From: an uncultured Ruminococcus sp.
Lineage (GTDB): Bacteria > Bacillota > Clostridia > Oscillospirales > Ruminococcaceae
Direction: 5' to 3'
NCBI GenBank assembly: GCA_946404705.1
Contig: CAMJES010000008.1
Location: 1-19,179, forward strand
Length of the DNA stretch: 19,179 nucleotides
In this document: positions 6,483 through 14,826 of the stretch, in pieces
Layout: each line of letters starts with the position of its first letter
Position numbering within the stretch: the first letter of the stretch is position 1
Program-made: the position numbers and the translations under genes
Notes under the pieces: model-generated
Database searches by the model: none
Seen by the model: the letters and a program-made list of their open reading frames with translations, nothing else
What the model was told of the DNA's origin: nothing

Positions 6483-7928
6483 ATGAACACAAAAAAGGCA
6501 CTTGCCGGAATTATGGCGTTGTCACTTACTGCTGCTCTCACAGCCTGCGGAGGAAGCGGAGAAAGCACAGAAACAACAGCCGAAGTAACGACAACAACTA
6601 AAGCTACCGTTGCTGTCAACACCGAAGGACTTAAATCCGAGGAACAGGAAGCTCTCGACACGGTAATGGAACAGCTTGTCGATACCGAACTTGAAAACAA
6701 GGAGATCAAATGGCTTGGAAACTATGACCTCAACCCCTCAGGCGATGGCGCTTCCAAGAAGGTTGAAGTTGAAATGTTTGAGCAGAAATACGGCGGAACG
6801 ATCAAGTATTACCCCACAGTTTGGGAAAAAAGATTTGATGAGCTTTCCAAATATATGATGAGTGGCGAAGGAATCGACTTCTACCCCGGAGATGACGCAA
6901 ACAACTATCCAAGCGGAATCATAAACGGCAGATTCCAGCCTGTTGATGATTATATCGATCTTGATTCGGCTATTTGGCAGAATGTTACCGCCGCTATGGA
7001 TCTTTTTACATTCGGCGGAAAGCACTATCAGTTCGTTACAGGCGTAGTTGCCGAACAGGTCGTAATGTATGATAAATCCACGCTTGAAGCACACGGTCTT
7101 GACGACCCGTGGGAGCTTTACGAGAAGGGTGAATGGAACTGGGACACATTCAAGGAAATGCTTCTTGAATTCGTTGACCCCGACGCCGGACAGTACGGTC
7201 TTGACAACTGGTTCAATGAAAAGGCTCTGTTCCTTTCCGCAGGTGTTCCTACCGTTTCATTGAAGGACGGTCGCCTTGTCTGCAATGTAAACGATGCGAC
7301 AGTTGAAAAAGCTATGAACTTCCAGTACGAGCTTTATCAGAACGGTCTTGTTTTCCCTCTTGAACAGTATAGCTGGAATATCCAGCCGCAGTTCATGGGC
7401 GAGGGCAGCGAATTGTTCTGGCTCAACGGAATGTGGGGAGTACAGGGTGATCCTTCAACATGGACAATACAGGTAGCTCCCGAAAACCTCGGAATAGCTC
7501 CTGTTCCTTCCCCTGCAGGCTCCGATCCTTACCAGTCGGCAGTTATTTCCGGCTATGCTCTCTGCAAGGGCGCAGCAAACCCCGAGGGCGTTGCACGTTT
7601 TGCAGAATGCACGATCCTTGCCAATAACGATCCAGCTACAATTGCTATCAACGACAGAAAGGCAAAAGACGACAGCAAATGGACGGATGAGATCATTGAA
7701 AGATACAAGGAGATCAACGAGATCACAAGGCAGTACCCTGTTGTCGACCTTGCAGCAGGATGCTCGTCCGATATCGCTTCACTCACAACGGACGGCGGTT
7801 CTCAGATGGGTACAAGAGCTGCATTCCACGGCACTGAATGGTCTACAATGCGAGAAGCTATCGCCGACACTCTTACGATGCTTGTAGGAGAGGTTGACGA
7901 CCAGCTCCAGGAAGCAATAGCTGAATAA
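6483..7928 (+). CDS. ABC transporter solute-binding lipoprotein, family 1 (sugar type), without a neighbouring permease
   Basis: This is a 481-residue extracellular substrate-binding protein of the kind that captures sugars or oligosaccharides for an ABC importer. The N-terminus has basic residues at 4-5, a hydrophobic core and a lipobox L-T-A-C with the acylated cysteine at residue 22. A low-complexity Gly/Ser/Thr/Glu linker runs to about residue 45. The mature part has the spaced W/Y/G motifs of family 1 binding proteins (for example WELYEKGEWNWDTF and ISGYALCKGAANPEGVARF). AGGAGG stands 8 nt before the ATG. No permease or ATPase gene lies beside it. The partner genes must be elsewhere, or the protein works as a stand-alone sensor or scavenger. 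The substrate cannot be read from the sequence. A strong terminator follows 24 nt after the stop. Confidence 0.85.
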   Translation: MNTKKALAGIMALSLTAALTACGGSGESTETTAEVTTTTKATVAVNTEGLKSEEQEALDTVMEQLVDTELENKEIKWLGNYDLNPSGDGASKKVEVEMFEQKYGGTIKYYPTVWEKRFDELSKYMMSGEGIDFYPGDDANNYPSGIINGRFQPVDDYIDLDSAIWQNVTAAMDLFTFGGKHYQFVTGVVAEQVVMYDKSTLEAHGLDDPWELYEKGEWNWDTFKEMLLEFVDPDAGQYGLDNWFNEKALFLSAGVPTVSLKDGRLVCNVNDATVEKAMNFQYELYQNGLVFPLEQYSWNIQPQFMGEGSELFWLNGMWGVQGDPSTWTIQVAPENLGIAPVPSPAGSDPYQSAVISGYALCKGAANPEGVARFAECTILANNDPATIAINDRKAKDDSKWTDEIIERYKEINEITRQYPVVDLAAGCSSDIASLTTDGGSQMGTRAAFHGTEWSTMREAIADTLTMLVGEVDDQLQEAIAE

Positions 7929-7945
7929 CCAAATATACAAATACA

Positions 7946-7993
7946 TAAAAATGCCGCCGAAGCTGAACCAAAAGCTCCGGCGGCAATTTTTTT
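7946..7993. terminator. Bidirectional rho-independent terminator between convergent genes
   Basis: A stem of twelve pairs with one mismatch (7952-7964 with 7973-7985) carries TGCCGCCG/CGGCGGCA arms. Seven T residues follow on the plus strand (7987-7993), and five A residues precede it (7947-7951), giving a T-tract on the minus strand. It can therefore end both the lipoprotein transcript and the cardiolipin synthase transcript. Confidence 0.92.
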
Positions 7994-7998
7994 ACAGA

Positions 7999-9570
7999 TC
8001 ACATCAACGGTGCAATGATACGCAGCACCTTTCCGAAAAACTTTGAAAAAGCGCTGAATTTTTTGCAGTCCTCAAGCGTGATACGCTGACATTTCTGCAA
8101 TGTAAGCTTATAATCATCCTCAGTTTCCTTGACCGAGGATGTTCCGTAAGTATATGCAGCACATTCAAAATGCAGAAACAAACTGCGGTAGTCAAGATTT
8201 ATCGAACCCACGACTGCGCGGATATCATCGCTGACAAAAACCTTTGCGTGAACAAATCCGGGCGTGTATTCAAAGATCTTCACGCCTGCCTCAATAAGCT
8301 CGGCATAATATGTGTGCGCAAGCCAGAATGCATATTTTTTATCGGGAATATGCGGCATTATCAGCGAAACGTCAACGCCCCTTTTCGCAGTATAGCAGAG
8401 CGCCGTTATCATTTCATCGTCAAGTATAAGATACGGCGTCATAATGTGTACGTATTTTTTCGCGCGGTAAAGTATATCAAGATAAACGTTCTGACCGACA
8501 TTTTCACGGTCAAGCGGACTGTCGCTGTACGGGATAACATATCCGGGCTTGGCTTCTCCTGCTATCTCAGGAAAATCCGAAATGATATAATCGCTGTAAT
8601 TATCCTCCTTCGGCTCGGTTATGTTCCAGTTCTGGAGGAACATCATCGTAAAGCTTTTTACAGCCGCGCCTTTGAGCATGATACCCGTGTCCTTCCAATG
8701 TCCGAAACGCTGCACCTTGTTGATATATTCATCGGCAAGGTTTATTCCGCCCGTAAAAGCAGTCTTTCCGTCAATTACAACAATCTTGCGGTGGTCGCGG
8801 TTGTTCTGAACGGTCGACAGAACGGGACGAATCGGTGAAAACACCTTGCATTTGATGCCGTATGACTGCAGCTTTTTCGGATAGTTCACAGGCAGGAGCA
8901 TTATCGTGCAAGTCCCGTCATACATAAACCGCACTTCAACGCCCTCTTTGACCTTCTGTTTAAGTATTTCAAGTATCGAATCCCACATATAGCCTTCGTC
9001 TACAATAAAATACTCCATAAAAATGAACTTTTCCGCTTTGAGAAGTTCTTTTTTCAGCGCTTCGAACTTGTCCTCGCCGAGCGGAAAATATTTCGTTGCC
9101 GTGTCTTTATAAACGGGGAAAAACGCGTGATTGCTCATATACCGCGCAAAATTTGCTTCCGCCTCGTCAACGGCCGCTATCTCGTTTACAACGTCTTCAT
9201 TCTGCGGAAGATAGAGGTTGGTGTTTTTGATAACGTCCGCAACTCGCTTGCGCGCAACGTGCGTTCCGAGTTCAAGCTTGACATAGGTATACATAAGCGT
9301 TCCGAATACGGGCAGCGTAAGTATAGGTATTATCCATGCAATTTTAAAGCTTGTGTTGGAGTTGTCGCTGATGACATATATCATCGCAATAAGGGATATT
9401 ACAAGATTTATTGCGTAGAAATTCTGCATCGAATTTCTCATATAGTTTACGCACAGCCAGAAGAAAACTATCTGTATCACAAGAAACAGAAAAACGACCA
9501 TAGTTCTTCCGAAAACAAGTCTGCAAAGCTTTTTTAATTTAGAAAAAAATGTTTTACTGTTCAAGATCAT
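7999..9570 (-). CDS. cls: Cardiolipin synthase (phospholipase D family)
   Basis: This enzyme condenses two phosphatidylglycerol molecules to cardiolipin and glycerol at the inner face of the membrane. The 523-residue frame has hydrophobic segments at about 24-43, 50-67 and 76-96 (the PLDc_N anchor), then two catalytic HKD motifs: His260-Lys262-Asp267 with GGIN downstream, and His441-Lys443-Asp448 with GSIN downstream. Both are intact. The start is uncertain: the ATG at 9570 has AAGGAG only 2 nt upstream, whereas a TTG two codons later (9564) sits 8 nt after the same site and is the better supported start, giving 521 residues. The gene is the last of the dgt-dnaG-rpoD-Rrf2 run, 53 nt after the Rrf2 gene, and ends at the bidirectional terminator. 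The assignment is firm; the phospholipid substrate follows from the family. Confidence 0.95.
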   Translation of the reverse strand: MILNSKTFFSKLKKLCRLVFGRTMVVFLFLVIQIVFFWLCVNYMRNSMQNFYAINLVISLIAMIYVISDNSNTSFKIAWIIPILTLPVFGTLMYTYVKLELGTHVARKRVADVIKNTNLYLPQNEDVVNEIAAVDEAEANFARYMSNHAFFPVYKDTATKYFPLGEDKFEALKKELLKAEKFIFMEYFIVDEGYMWDSILEILKQKVKEGVEVRFMYDGTCTIMLLPVNYPKKLQSYGIKCKVFSPIRPVLSTVQNNRDHRKIVVIDGKTAFTGGINLADEYINKVQRFGHWKDTGIMLKGAAVKSFTMMFLQNWNITEPKEDNYSDYIISDFPEIAGEAKPGYVIPYSDSPLDRENVGQNVYLDILYRAKKYVHIMTPYLILDDEMITALCYTAKRGVDVSLIMPHIPDKKYAFWLAHTYYAELIEAGVKIFEYTPGFVHAKVFVSDDIRAVVGSINLDYRSLFLHFECAAYTYGTSSVKETEDDYKLTLQKCQRITLEDCKKFSAFSKFFGKVLRIIAPLM

Positions 9571-9623
9571 GTCTCCTTAAAAAGCCCCTGCGAAAAAATG
9601 ACTCTCCCCCGAAAAAATATGTA

Positions 9624-10019
9624 TCACATAAATTTATCGAACGAATACTCTTCGAGCTTAGCGTTGACCATCTGTGAAATTTCGATAAACACCTTCTGAT
9701 ATCCGCACTTGCCCGACATTCCCCTGCTGCATTCATAACTGTCTGTAAGGCATTTGCTGATCGCATATTTTCCGTCAATAGCCTCAATAACGTCCTTTAA
9801 TGTAATGTCCTGTGGTTTTCTTGCAAGCTCATATCCTCCCTGAGTACCCTTGAAGGATACAACGATGCCTGCCGCAACCAATTTTCGTAAGATCTTTAGT
9901 GAAAATCTGAGTGAAACTGCAGTCCTGTCGGAAATTGAATTTGCGTCAAGCCTTTTGCCTGCTTCGCAAAGACAGCCGACGATTCGGACTGCGTAATCTG
10001 ATTCCAATGTTATATTCAT
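9624..10019 (-). CDS. Rrf2-family transcriptional regulator, probable Fe-S cluster sensor
   Basis: This is a 131-residue winged-helix regulator of the IscR/NsrR/CymR family. It begins with the typical M-I-T-L-E-S-D-Y-A-x-R start of Rrf2 proteins; the helix-turn-helix covers about 28-50 (ISDRTAVSLRFSLKILRKL) and the wing contains GTQGGYELAR near 58-67. Cys90, Cys97 and Cys105 lie in the loop that carries the cluster in IscR and NsrR, here spaced C-x6-C-x7-C, so an iron-sulfur (or nitric-oxide or redox) sensing role is likely. CymR-type members lack these cysteines. The gene starts 18 nt after rpoD and is followed by cls, so it is probably cotranscribed with the housekeeping operon. No isc or suf genes are nearby, so its targets are unknown. 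Confidence 0.9.
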   Translation of the reverse strand: MNITLESDYAVRIVGCLCEAGKRLDANSISDRTAVSLRFSLKILRKLVAAGIVVSFKGTQGGYELARKPQDITLKDVIEAIDGKYAISKCLTDSYECSRGMSGKCGYQKVFIEISQMVNAKLEEYSFDKFM

Positions 10020-10037
10020 AGCCTTAACCTCTCCCGA

Positions 10038-11126
10038 TCAATCAAGAAAATCCTTTACTTTTCTGCTTCTGCTCGGATGACGGAGCTTACGAAGTGCCTT
10101 TGCTTCGATCTGTCTTATACGCTCACGGGTAACGTTGAATTCCTTTCCGACCTCTTCAAGAGTCCGTGAACGGCCGTCTTCAAGACCGAAACGCAGACGG
10201 AGTACCTTTTCCTCACGCTCTGTAAGCGTTGAAAGTACCTCGCCGAGCTGCTCTTTAAGAAGAATGAGTGAAGCCGCGTCTGCCGGTGCGGGAGCGTCGT
10301 CATCCGGAATGAAGTCACCGAGATGGCTGTCCTCCTCTTCGCCGATAGGCGTTTCAAGCGAAACGGGATCCTGCGCGATACGCATTATCTCACGAACACG
10401 CTCGGGCTCCATATCAAGCTCCGCAGCGATCTCCTCGGGAGTCGCATCGTGTCCGTTCTTGTGCAGAAGCATACTTGAAACCTTTTTTACCTTTGTAATG
10501 GTTTCGACCATGTGTACAGGGATACGGATAGTCCTTGCCTGATCCGCAATAGCACGGGTGATAGCCTGACGTATCCACCATGTAGCATAAGTCGAGAACT
10601 TGAAGCCCTTTGTATAATCGAACTTTTCAACAGCCTTTATAAGTCCAAGATTTCCCTCTTGAATAAGGTCAAGAAACTGCATTCCTCTGCCGACATAACG
10701 CTTTGCAATCGATACGACAAGTCGAAGGTTAGCCTCTGAAAGACGTTTTTTTGCCCTTTTGTCGCCCTTAGCCATTCTCTCGGCAAGTTCGATCTCCTCT
10801 TCTGCGGAAAGCAGCGGAACACGGCCTATTTCTTTAAGATATATTTTTACGGGGTCATCGATAGCGATTCCCTCGGTGGAAAGCGAAAGCTCCAGATCGT
10901 CCTCGCCGTTGATGTCAAGCGGTATCGACATATCCTCGTCAAAGCCTTCGAGCGTGAAATCGTCGATGATCTCGATATTGTTGTTTGTGCAGCTTTCATA
11001 AAAGCTTTCCATCTGGTCAACGTCATATTCGAGGTCTTCAAGCACATCGGTAATTTCCTTTGTGGAAAGCTTACCGCTCGCCTTTCCCTGCTCCATAAGG
11101 CTCTCAATGGTTCTTTTTTCTGCCAT
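10038..11126 (-). CDS. rpoD: Primary RNA polymerase sigma factor (sigma-70/sigma-A, RpoD)
   Basis: This is the housekeeping sigma factor that directs RNA polymerase to TTGACA/TATAAT promoters, several of which occur in this window. The 362 residues are a normal Firmicutes length, with a short region 1.1 and an acidic stretch at about 50-85. Region 1.2 begins at DPVKIYLKEIG. Region 2 contains SEANLRLVVSIAKRYVGRGM and KFSTYATWWIRQAI. Region 3 follows (HMVETI), and region 4 ends the protein with TLTEREEKVLRLRFGL and the helix-turn-helix TLEEVGKEFNVTRERIRQIE. AGGAGG lies upstream of the ATG. The stop is TGA, which shows TGA is a normal terminator here. The gene follows dnaG by 57 nt, and a perfect palindrome lies in that gap. 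It precedes the Rrf2 gene by 18 nt, the usual dgt-dnaG-rpoD arrangement of Clostridia. Confidence 0.98.
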   Translation of the reverse strand: MAEKRTIESLMEQGKASGKLSTKEITDVLEDLEYDVDQMESFYESCTNNNIEIIDDFTLEGFDEDMSIPLDINGEDDLELSLSTEGIAIDDPVKIYLKEIGRVPLLSAEEEIELAERMAKGDKRAKKRLSEANLRLVVSIAKRYVGRGMQFLDLIQEGNLGLIKAVEKFDYTKGFKFSTYATWWIRQAITRAIADQARTIRIPVHMVETITKVKKVSSMLLHKNGHDATPEEIAAELDMEPERVREIMRIAQDPVSLETPIGEEEDSHLGDFIPDDDAPAPADAASLILLKEQLGEVLSTLTEREEKVLRLRFGLEDGRSRTLEEVGKEFNVTRERIRQIEAKALRKLRHPSRSRKVKDFLD

Positions 11127-11153
11127 AGTTTAAACTTCCTCCTGTATATTCCT

Positions 11154-11169
11154 GTGCAAAGCTTTGCAC
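11154..11169. repeat. Perfect 16-bp palindrome between dnaG and rpoD
   Basis: GTGCAAAGCTTTGCAC reads the same on both strands and could fold as a six-pair stem with an AGCT loop. It has no T-tract. It may be a processing or stability hairpin in the polycistronic mRNA, or a binding site for a dimeric regulator. Confidence 0.6.
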
Positions 11170-11183
11170 GGTAATTCCTGCAA

Positions 11184-12929
11184 TCATTTTGATTTTTTCA
11201 GGCTCTCAAAGTAACGCAGAAACTCGTCATTCGACATCGACGCAACGTCAACGTTCCTGCTGTTATAGCTTGTAAGAGTATTTATGTAATCGTCAAGAGT
11301 TTCCCTGCCGATCTCAACCTGCTCATTTGCGACAATGATCGCAAATATTTTTCCCATTTCGTCAGCGGAAAATTCACTTTGAAGGAGTGAAACGTCAAAT
11401 TCCACCGAATTTTTTATCTTTTCTGTTAATTTTTCAAAAACTGATTTGTTGAAATCTGTCACAAATTGTCCGCTGTCTATCCTGCTTTCAACATATCCAA
11501 GCTCATCGGGATTTGCCGCAAGATATGCGATTATGCCGCATTCAGCCTTGTATTCCCTTGCATGAGCAACGCTGTCGGGATTTTCGCGCCGCTGCTTGCT
11601 GAAAGTCCGTATCTCACGGCTTTCCTCTTTCTGCGAACGGTTTATCTTCCGCTTTATAAGTGAGTTGACCTGCTGAATTATCGTGTCGCTTTTTACGCCA
11701 CATTCCTTTGCAAGCTTTGAGATGTAGACCTCACGCTCTATCGGCGAGCTTATATCCGAAAACAGCGAAACGCACCGCTTCAAGTATGTGACCTTGTCGT
11801 TTTCAATGTCAAGGTCAAGACCTGCCGCGCATTTTTTCATCTCGAAATCAATTGCGCCGTCAGAGCGTTCAAGCAGCTGCTTAAACCGCACGGAACCGAA
11901 CTTTTTTATGTATTCATCGGGATCTTTCGCACCCTCCATTTTTATGATGCGCGCGTCAAGACCTGCCTCGGAGAGCAGATTTATCGCCCTGTGCGTAGCC
12001 GCCTGCCCCGGGCCGTCCGAATCGTATGCAATGATTATCTCATCGGCGTACTGCTTCATAAGCCGTGCCTGCTCGGACGTCAGCGCTGTTCAGAGCGTTG
12101 CTACAACATTTTCAAAGCCGCCCTGATTTATCGCAATAACGTCCATATATCCTTCCGCAAGTATAAGCTTGCGTTCGGTCGATTTCTTGGCAAAATTGAG
12201 TGAAAAAAGGTTGCGGCTCTTTTTGAATACGGGCGTGTCGGAAGAGTTCAGATATTTCGGGCCGCTTCCGTCAATGATACGTCCGCCGAATGCGACAACG
12301 TTTCCTCTCAGATCGATTATAGGAAACATAACTCTGTCGCGGAACGAGTCAAAAACTGCGCCTTTTGAGCTTTTTGTGCATAGATTTGAAATAACAAGCT
12401 CATCGTCCGTGTAGCCCTTGTCGCGTAAAAAATAATGCAAACCGTGCCAGTCATCGGGCGCATAACCCAAGCCGTATTTGATAATAGTATCCCTTGTCAG
12501 CTGCCTTTCGGCACAATATCTGCGGCCCTTTTCGCCTAACGGAGATTTTGTCAGCGTATCGAAAAAATAATGCGCCGCTGTGCGGTTTATTTCAAGCACC
12601 CTTGCTTTGAGCCGCGCAAAATCGTTGCTCTCTCCGTTATCGGGCATCTGCATTCCCGACCTGTCGGCGAGGAATTTCACCGCTTCGATATAGGAGAGAT
12701 TTTCCATTTTCATTATGAACGTTATGACATCGCCGCCTGCGCCGCAGCCGAAGCAATGGAAATACTGTCCCGTTGTATTGACGCTGCAGGAGGGTGATTT
12801 TTCCGAATGGAACGGACAAAGACACACATATCCTCTGCCGCTTCTCTTCAAGGTCACATATCCGCCCATAACGCTGTCTATCGGGTTATTCTGTTTTAAG
12901 TCTAAAATAAAATTTTCGGGTAACGCCAT
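11184..12929 (-). pseudogene. dnaG: DNA primase DnaG, interrupted by an in-frame TGA (probable sequence error)
   Basis: Primase makes the RNA primers for replication and is essential. The whole frame is 581 codons, a normal length. Residues 36-62 hold the CHC2 zinc site (Cys38, His41, Cys59, Cys62). EGYMD at 259-263 is the first acidic motif of the TOPRIM domain and YDSDG at 302-306 the second. The C-terminal part, which binds the DnaB helicase, is intact. At codon 280 (12092-12090) TGA stands where primases have the conserved glycine of A-T-L-G-T-A. One base (GGA to TGA, a C to A change on the plus strand at 12092) explains it; the frame is otherwise continuous. The stop splits the gene into 12929-12090 (279 aa) and 12059-11184 (291 aa), and neither half holds the full TOPRIM site. 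dgt lies 57 nt upstream and rpoD 57 nt downstream. A misassembly or read error is the likeliest cause. Confidence 0.9.
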
Positions 12930-12946
12930 AGAACCTCACTTGCTTT

Positions 12947-12987
12947 ATACGGCAGCCGCCGCGGAAACTGCCCCGTCAGCGCCGTAT
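12947..12987 (-). other. Inverted repeat between dgt and dnaG
   Basis: On the minus strand ATACGGC and GCCGTAT (seven pairs) enclose a GC-rich 27-base segment that starts at the dgt stop codon. It is not followed by a T-tract, so it is more likely an intercistronic processing or stability stem than a terminator. Confidence 0.45.
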
Positions 12988-13988
12988 CATAATTGTGCTT
13001 CTTTCCAGCCTTTCGGGATAAACAGATCCTCATAAACTGCAATAGCATAGCTGTCCGTCATACCTGCGATATAGTCGCAGACAGCTCTGTCCGAACCTCT
13101 GCGCTCCCTTATGCGCTTGTAATCATCGGGCAGCTTGTCGGGATTTTTGAGGAAATAGCCGTAAAGCTTCTCGACCAGCATTTTCGCCTTGGATTCCTCG
13201 GATTTTGCGATAGAATTGCGGTAGACATTGGCAAACATAAAGTCACTTAGCGTGTCAAGCGCTTTCTTTACCTCGTCCGACATTGAAATATTCTCCGCAC
13301 CGCCGTCAATTATCGAAGTGATAAGCGTTGTGATGCGCTCGCTCTTGGAATGGCCGAGAATATCGGTAGCTTCCTTCGGCAGGTCGTTCTCCGTGAGTAT
13401 GCCTGCACGGATAGAGTCGTCTATATCGTGGTTGATGTATGCAATTTTATCGGCAAGACGGACGATATAACCCTCTCTTGTCTTTGCGATCTTGTTCGTA
13501 TGGCAGACGATGCCATTCTTGACTTCGTAGGTAAGGTTAAGACCCTTTCCCTCTTTCTCTATGTAGTCGACAACACGGACGGACTGCTCATAATGCGTAA
13601 AGCCCGTGGGGCATATCTCGTTGAGTATCATCTCGCCTGCGTGACCGAACGGAGTGTGTCCGAGGTCGTGACCGAGCGCGATAGCTTCCGTAAGGTCGCT
13701 GTTCAGGCGCAGAGCGGTCGATATCGTCCTTGCTATCTGCGAAACCTCAAGCGTATGCGTAAGGCGCGTTCTGTAATGGTCGCCGACGGGGTCGAGGAAG
13801 ACCTGCGTTTTATGCTTAAGTCTGCGGAAGGAATTGCTGTGCAGGATCCTGTCCCTGTCGCGCTGAAATTCCGTTCTTATCGGGCATTTCGGTTCGGGTC
13901 TTGCTCTTTTGCCCGAATTGCGCGAAAGGCAAGCGAATTCGCAAAGCGTTCCAAGCTCCATAACCTCGCTCTGCTCACGGATAGTCAT
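12987..13988 (-). CDS. dgt: Deoxyguanosinetriphosphate triphosphohydrolase-like protein (HD-domain dNTPase)
   Basis: This family hydrolyses dNTPs to the nucleoside and tripolyphosphate, and so shapes the dNTP pool. The 333 residues are typical of the shorter Gram-positive members. The HD metal site is intact: His78 (in TRLTHTLEV), His107-Asp108 (in ALGHDLGHTPFGH) and Asp180 (in VRLADKIAY). The start at 13988 has GGGAGGAAT upstream with 9 nt spacing, which fixes the ATG. The gene leads the minus-strand housekeeping run (dgt, dnaG, rpoD). Its upstream region, 13989-14111, is AT-rich and holds only weak promoter-like boxes (for example TTTTGA at 14069-14064 and TAATAT at 14046-14041, 17 nt apart), so its promoter is not certain. 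Substrate preference among dNTPs cannot be read from the sequence. Confidence 0.95.
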   Translation of the reverse strand: MTIREQSEVMELGTLCEFACLSRNSGKRARPEPKCPIRTEFQRDRDRILHSNSFRRLKHKTQVFLDPVGDHYRTRLTHTLEVSQIARTISTALRLNSDLTEAIALGHDLGHTPFGHAGEMILNEICPTGFTHYEQSVRVVDYIEKEGKGLNLTYEVKNGIVCHTNKIAKTREGYIVRLADKIAYINHDIDDSIRAGILTENDLPKEATDILGHSKSERITTLITSIIDGGAENISMSDEVKKALDTLSDFMFANVYRNSIAKSEESKAKMLVEKLYGYFLKNPDKLPDDYKRIRERRGSDRAVCDYIAGMTDSYAIAVYEDLFIPKGWKEAQL

Positions 13989-14111
13989 AACAATATTCCT
14001 CCCTTGACATTATTTATTCTCATATTTTTTTGCCAAAAACATATTAATATACAATTTACGCCCTCAAAAACCCTTTTTTTTATTTCATTTTCAGCACTTT
14101 CAACAATTCAT

Positions 14112-14735
14112 TCAAGCGAAGTTCTCGAATACCTCATCACCTTGTACAACAGAAATACGTCCGTTGGAGGCGTCGATAAGCTTCTCGCGCAAAGGCTCGG
14201 CAAACGCCTTTTTCACGAGCAGCGAAACCGTAACATCGGCTCCAAAATCGGTATCGAGTATCTTCACTTCAAAATCGGGCAGAAGATACGTTATCTTGCT
14301 GTACAAGTCGTAGTCCATTTTTATCTTCACGGGATATGAGCTGCACATTATAAGCCGTTCCGCAGCGTCAACAGCTATCTTTGCAGAATGTGAATACGCA
14401 CGGACAAGTCCTCCGCCGCCGAGCAGGATTCCCCCGAAGTATCTCGTCACCACGCAGCATACATCGGTCAGCCCCTCCTTCTGCAAAACATCCAACACCG
14501 GAACTCCTGCCGTACCCTGCGGCTCGCCGTCGTCGGAATAGCGCGAAGTGTTGCCCTCGCGGAGAATGTATGCATAAACATTATGCGTAGCCTTGCGATG
14601 TTCGGCACGGATACGGTTGATGAACTCCACCGCTTCATCGTTCGTCTTCACCGGAGCGATATAGCCGATAAATTCGGACTTTTTCTCGATAAAACTGTCT
14701 TCTGCAAACGCACGTATAGTTGAATAATCCTCCAA
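14112..14735 (-). CDS. yigZ: YigZ/IMPACT-family protein
   Basis: This is a conserved protein of the IMPACT (imprinted ancient) family; the bacterial members have no agreed biochemical role. The 207 residues match the family's usual length. SDDGEP at 67-72 and the long glycine-rich signature around 97-115 (TRYFGGILLGGGGLVRAYS) are hallmarks of the UPF0029 domain, and the C-terminal 60 residues match the appended DUF1949 fold. I place the start at the TTG at 14735: AATGGAGG lies 8 nt before it, and the product MEDYSTI begins as family members do. The ATG codons upstream (14756 and 14750) have no ribosome site and overlap the Shine-Dalgarno itself. A TATAAT at 14771-14766 is a probable -10 box, placed immediately downstream of the rpmE terminator, so the gene likely has its own promoter. 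Confidence 0.9.
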   Translation of the reverse strand: MEDYSTIRAFAEDSFIEKKSEFIGYIAPVKTNDEAVEFINRIRAEHRKATHNVYAYILREGNTSRYSDDGEPQGTAGVPVLDVLQKEGLTDVCCVVTRYFGGILLGGGGLVRAYSHSAKIAVDAAERLIMCSSYPVKIKMDYDLYSKITYLLPDFEVKILDTDFGADVTVSLLVKKAFAEPLREKLIDASNGRISVVQGDEVFENFA

Positions 14736-14772
14736 CGCAAAAACCTCCATTTCCATACTATATCTATTATAT

Positions 14773-14807
14773 AAAAAAGCAGCCTGCGAAGAGAAACCGC
14801 AGACTGC
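14773..14807 (-). terminator. Rho-independent terminator of rpmE
   Basis: On the minus strand GCAGTCTGCG (14807-14798) pairs with CGCAGGCTGC (14788-14779), ten pairs with one G-U, followed directly by six T residues. It lies 20 nt after the rpmE stop. Confidence 0.93.
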
Positions 14808-14826
14808 CGTTGTTCCGTAAAAATAA

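Noticed and set aside
12060..12092. Frameshift in dnaG, or two separate primase genes
   Set aside because: The reading frame is the same on both sides of the stop; translating through TGA restores the expected motif, so it is a nonsense change and not a frameshift or gene split.
12090..12092. Alternative genetic code with TGA as glycine
   Set aside because: Other genes in the window end in TGA at family-typical lengths, so TGA is a stop here.
13350..14339. Plus-strand open frame (329 codons) across dgt and yigZ
   Set aside because: It overlaps two conserved genes on the other strand and has no protein features of its own.
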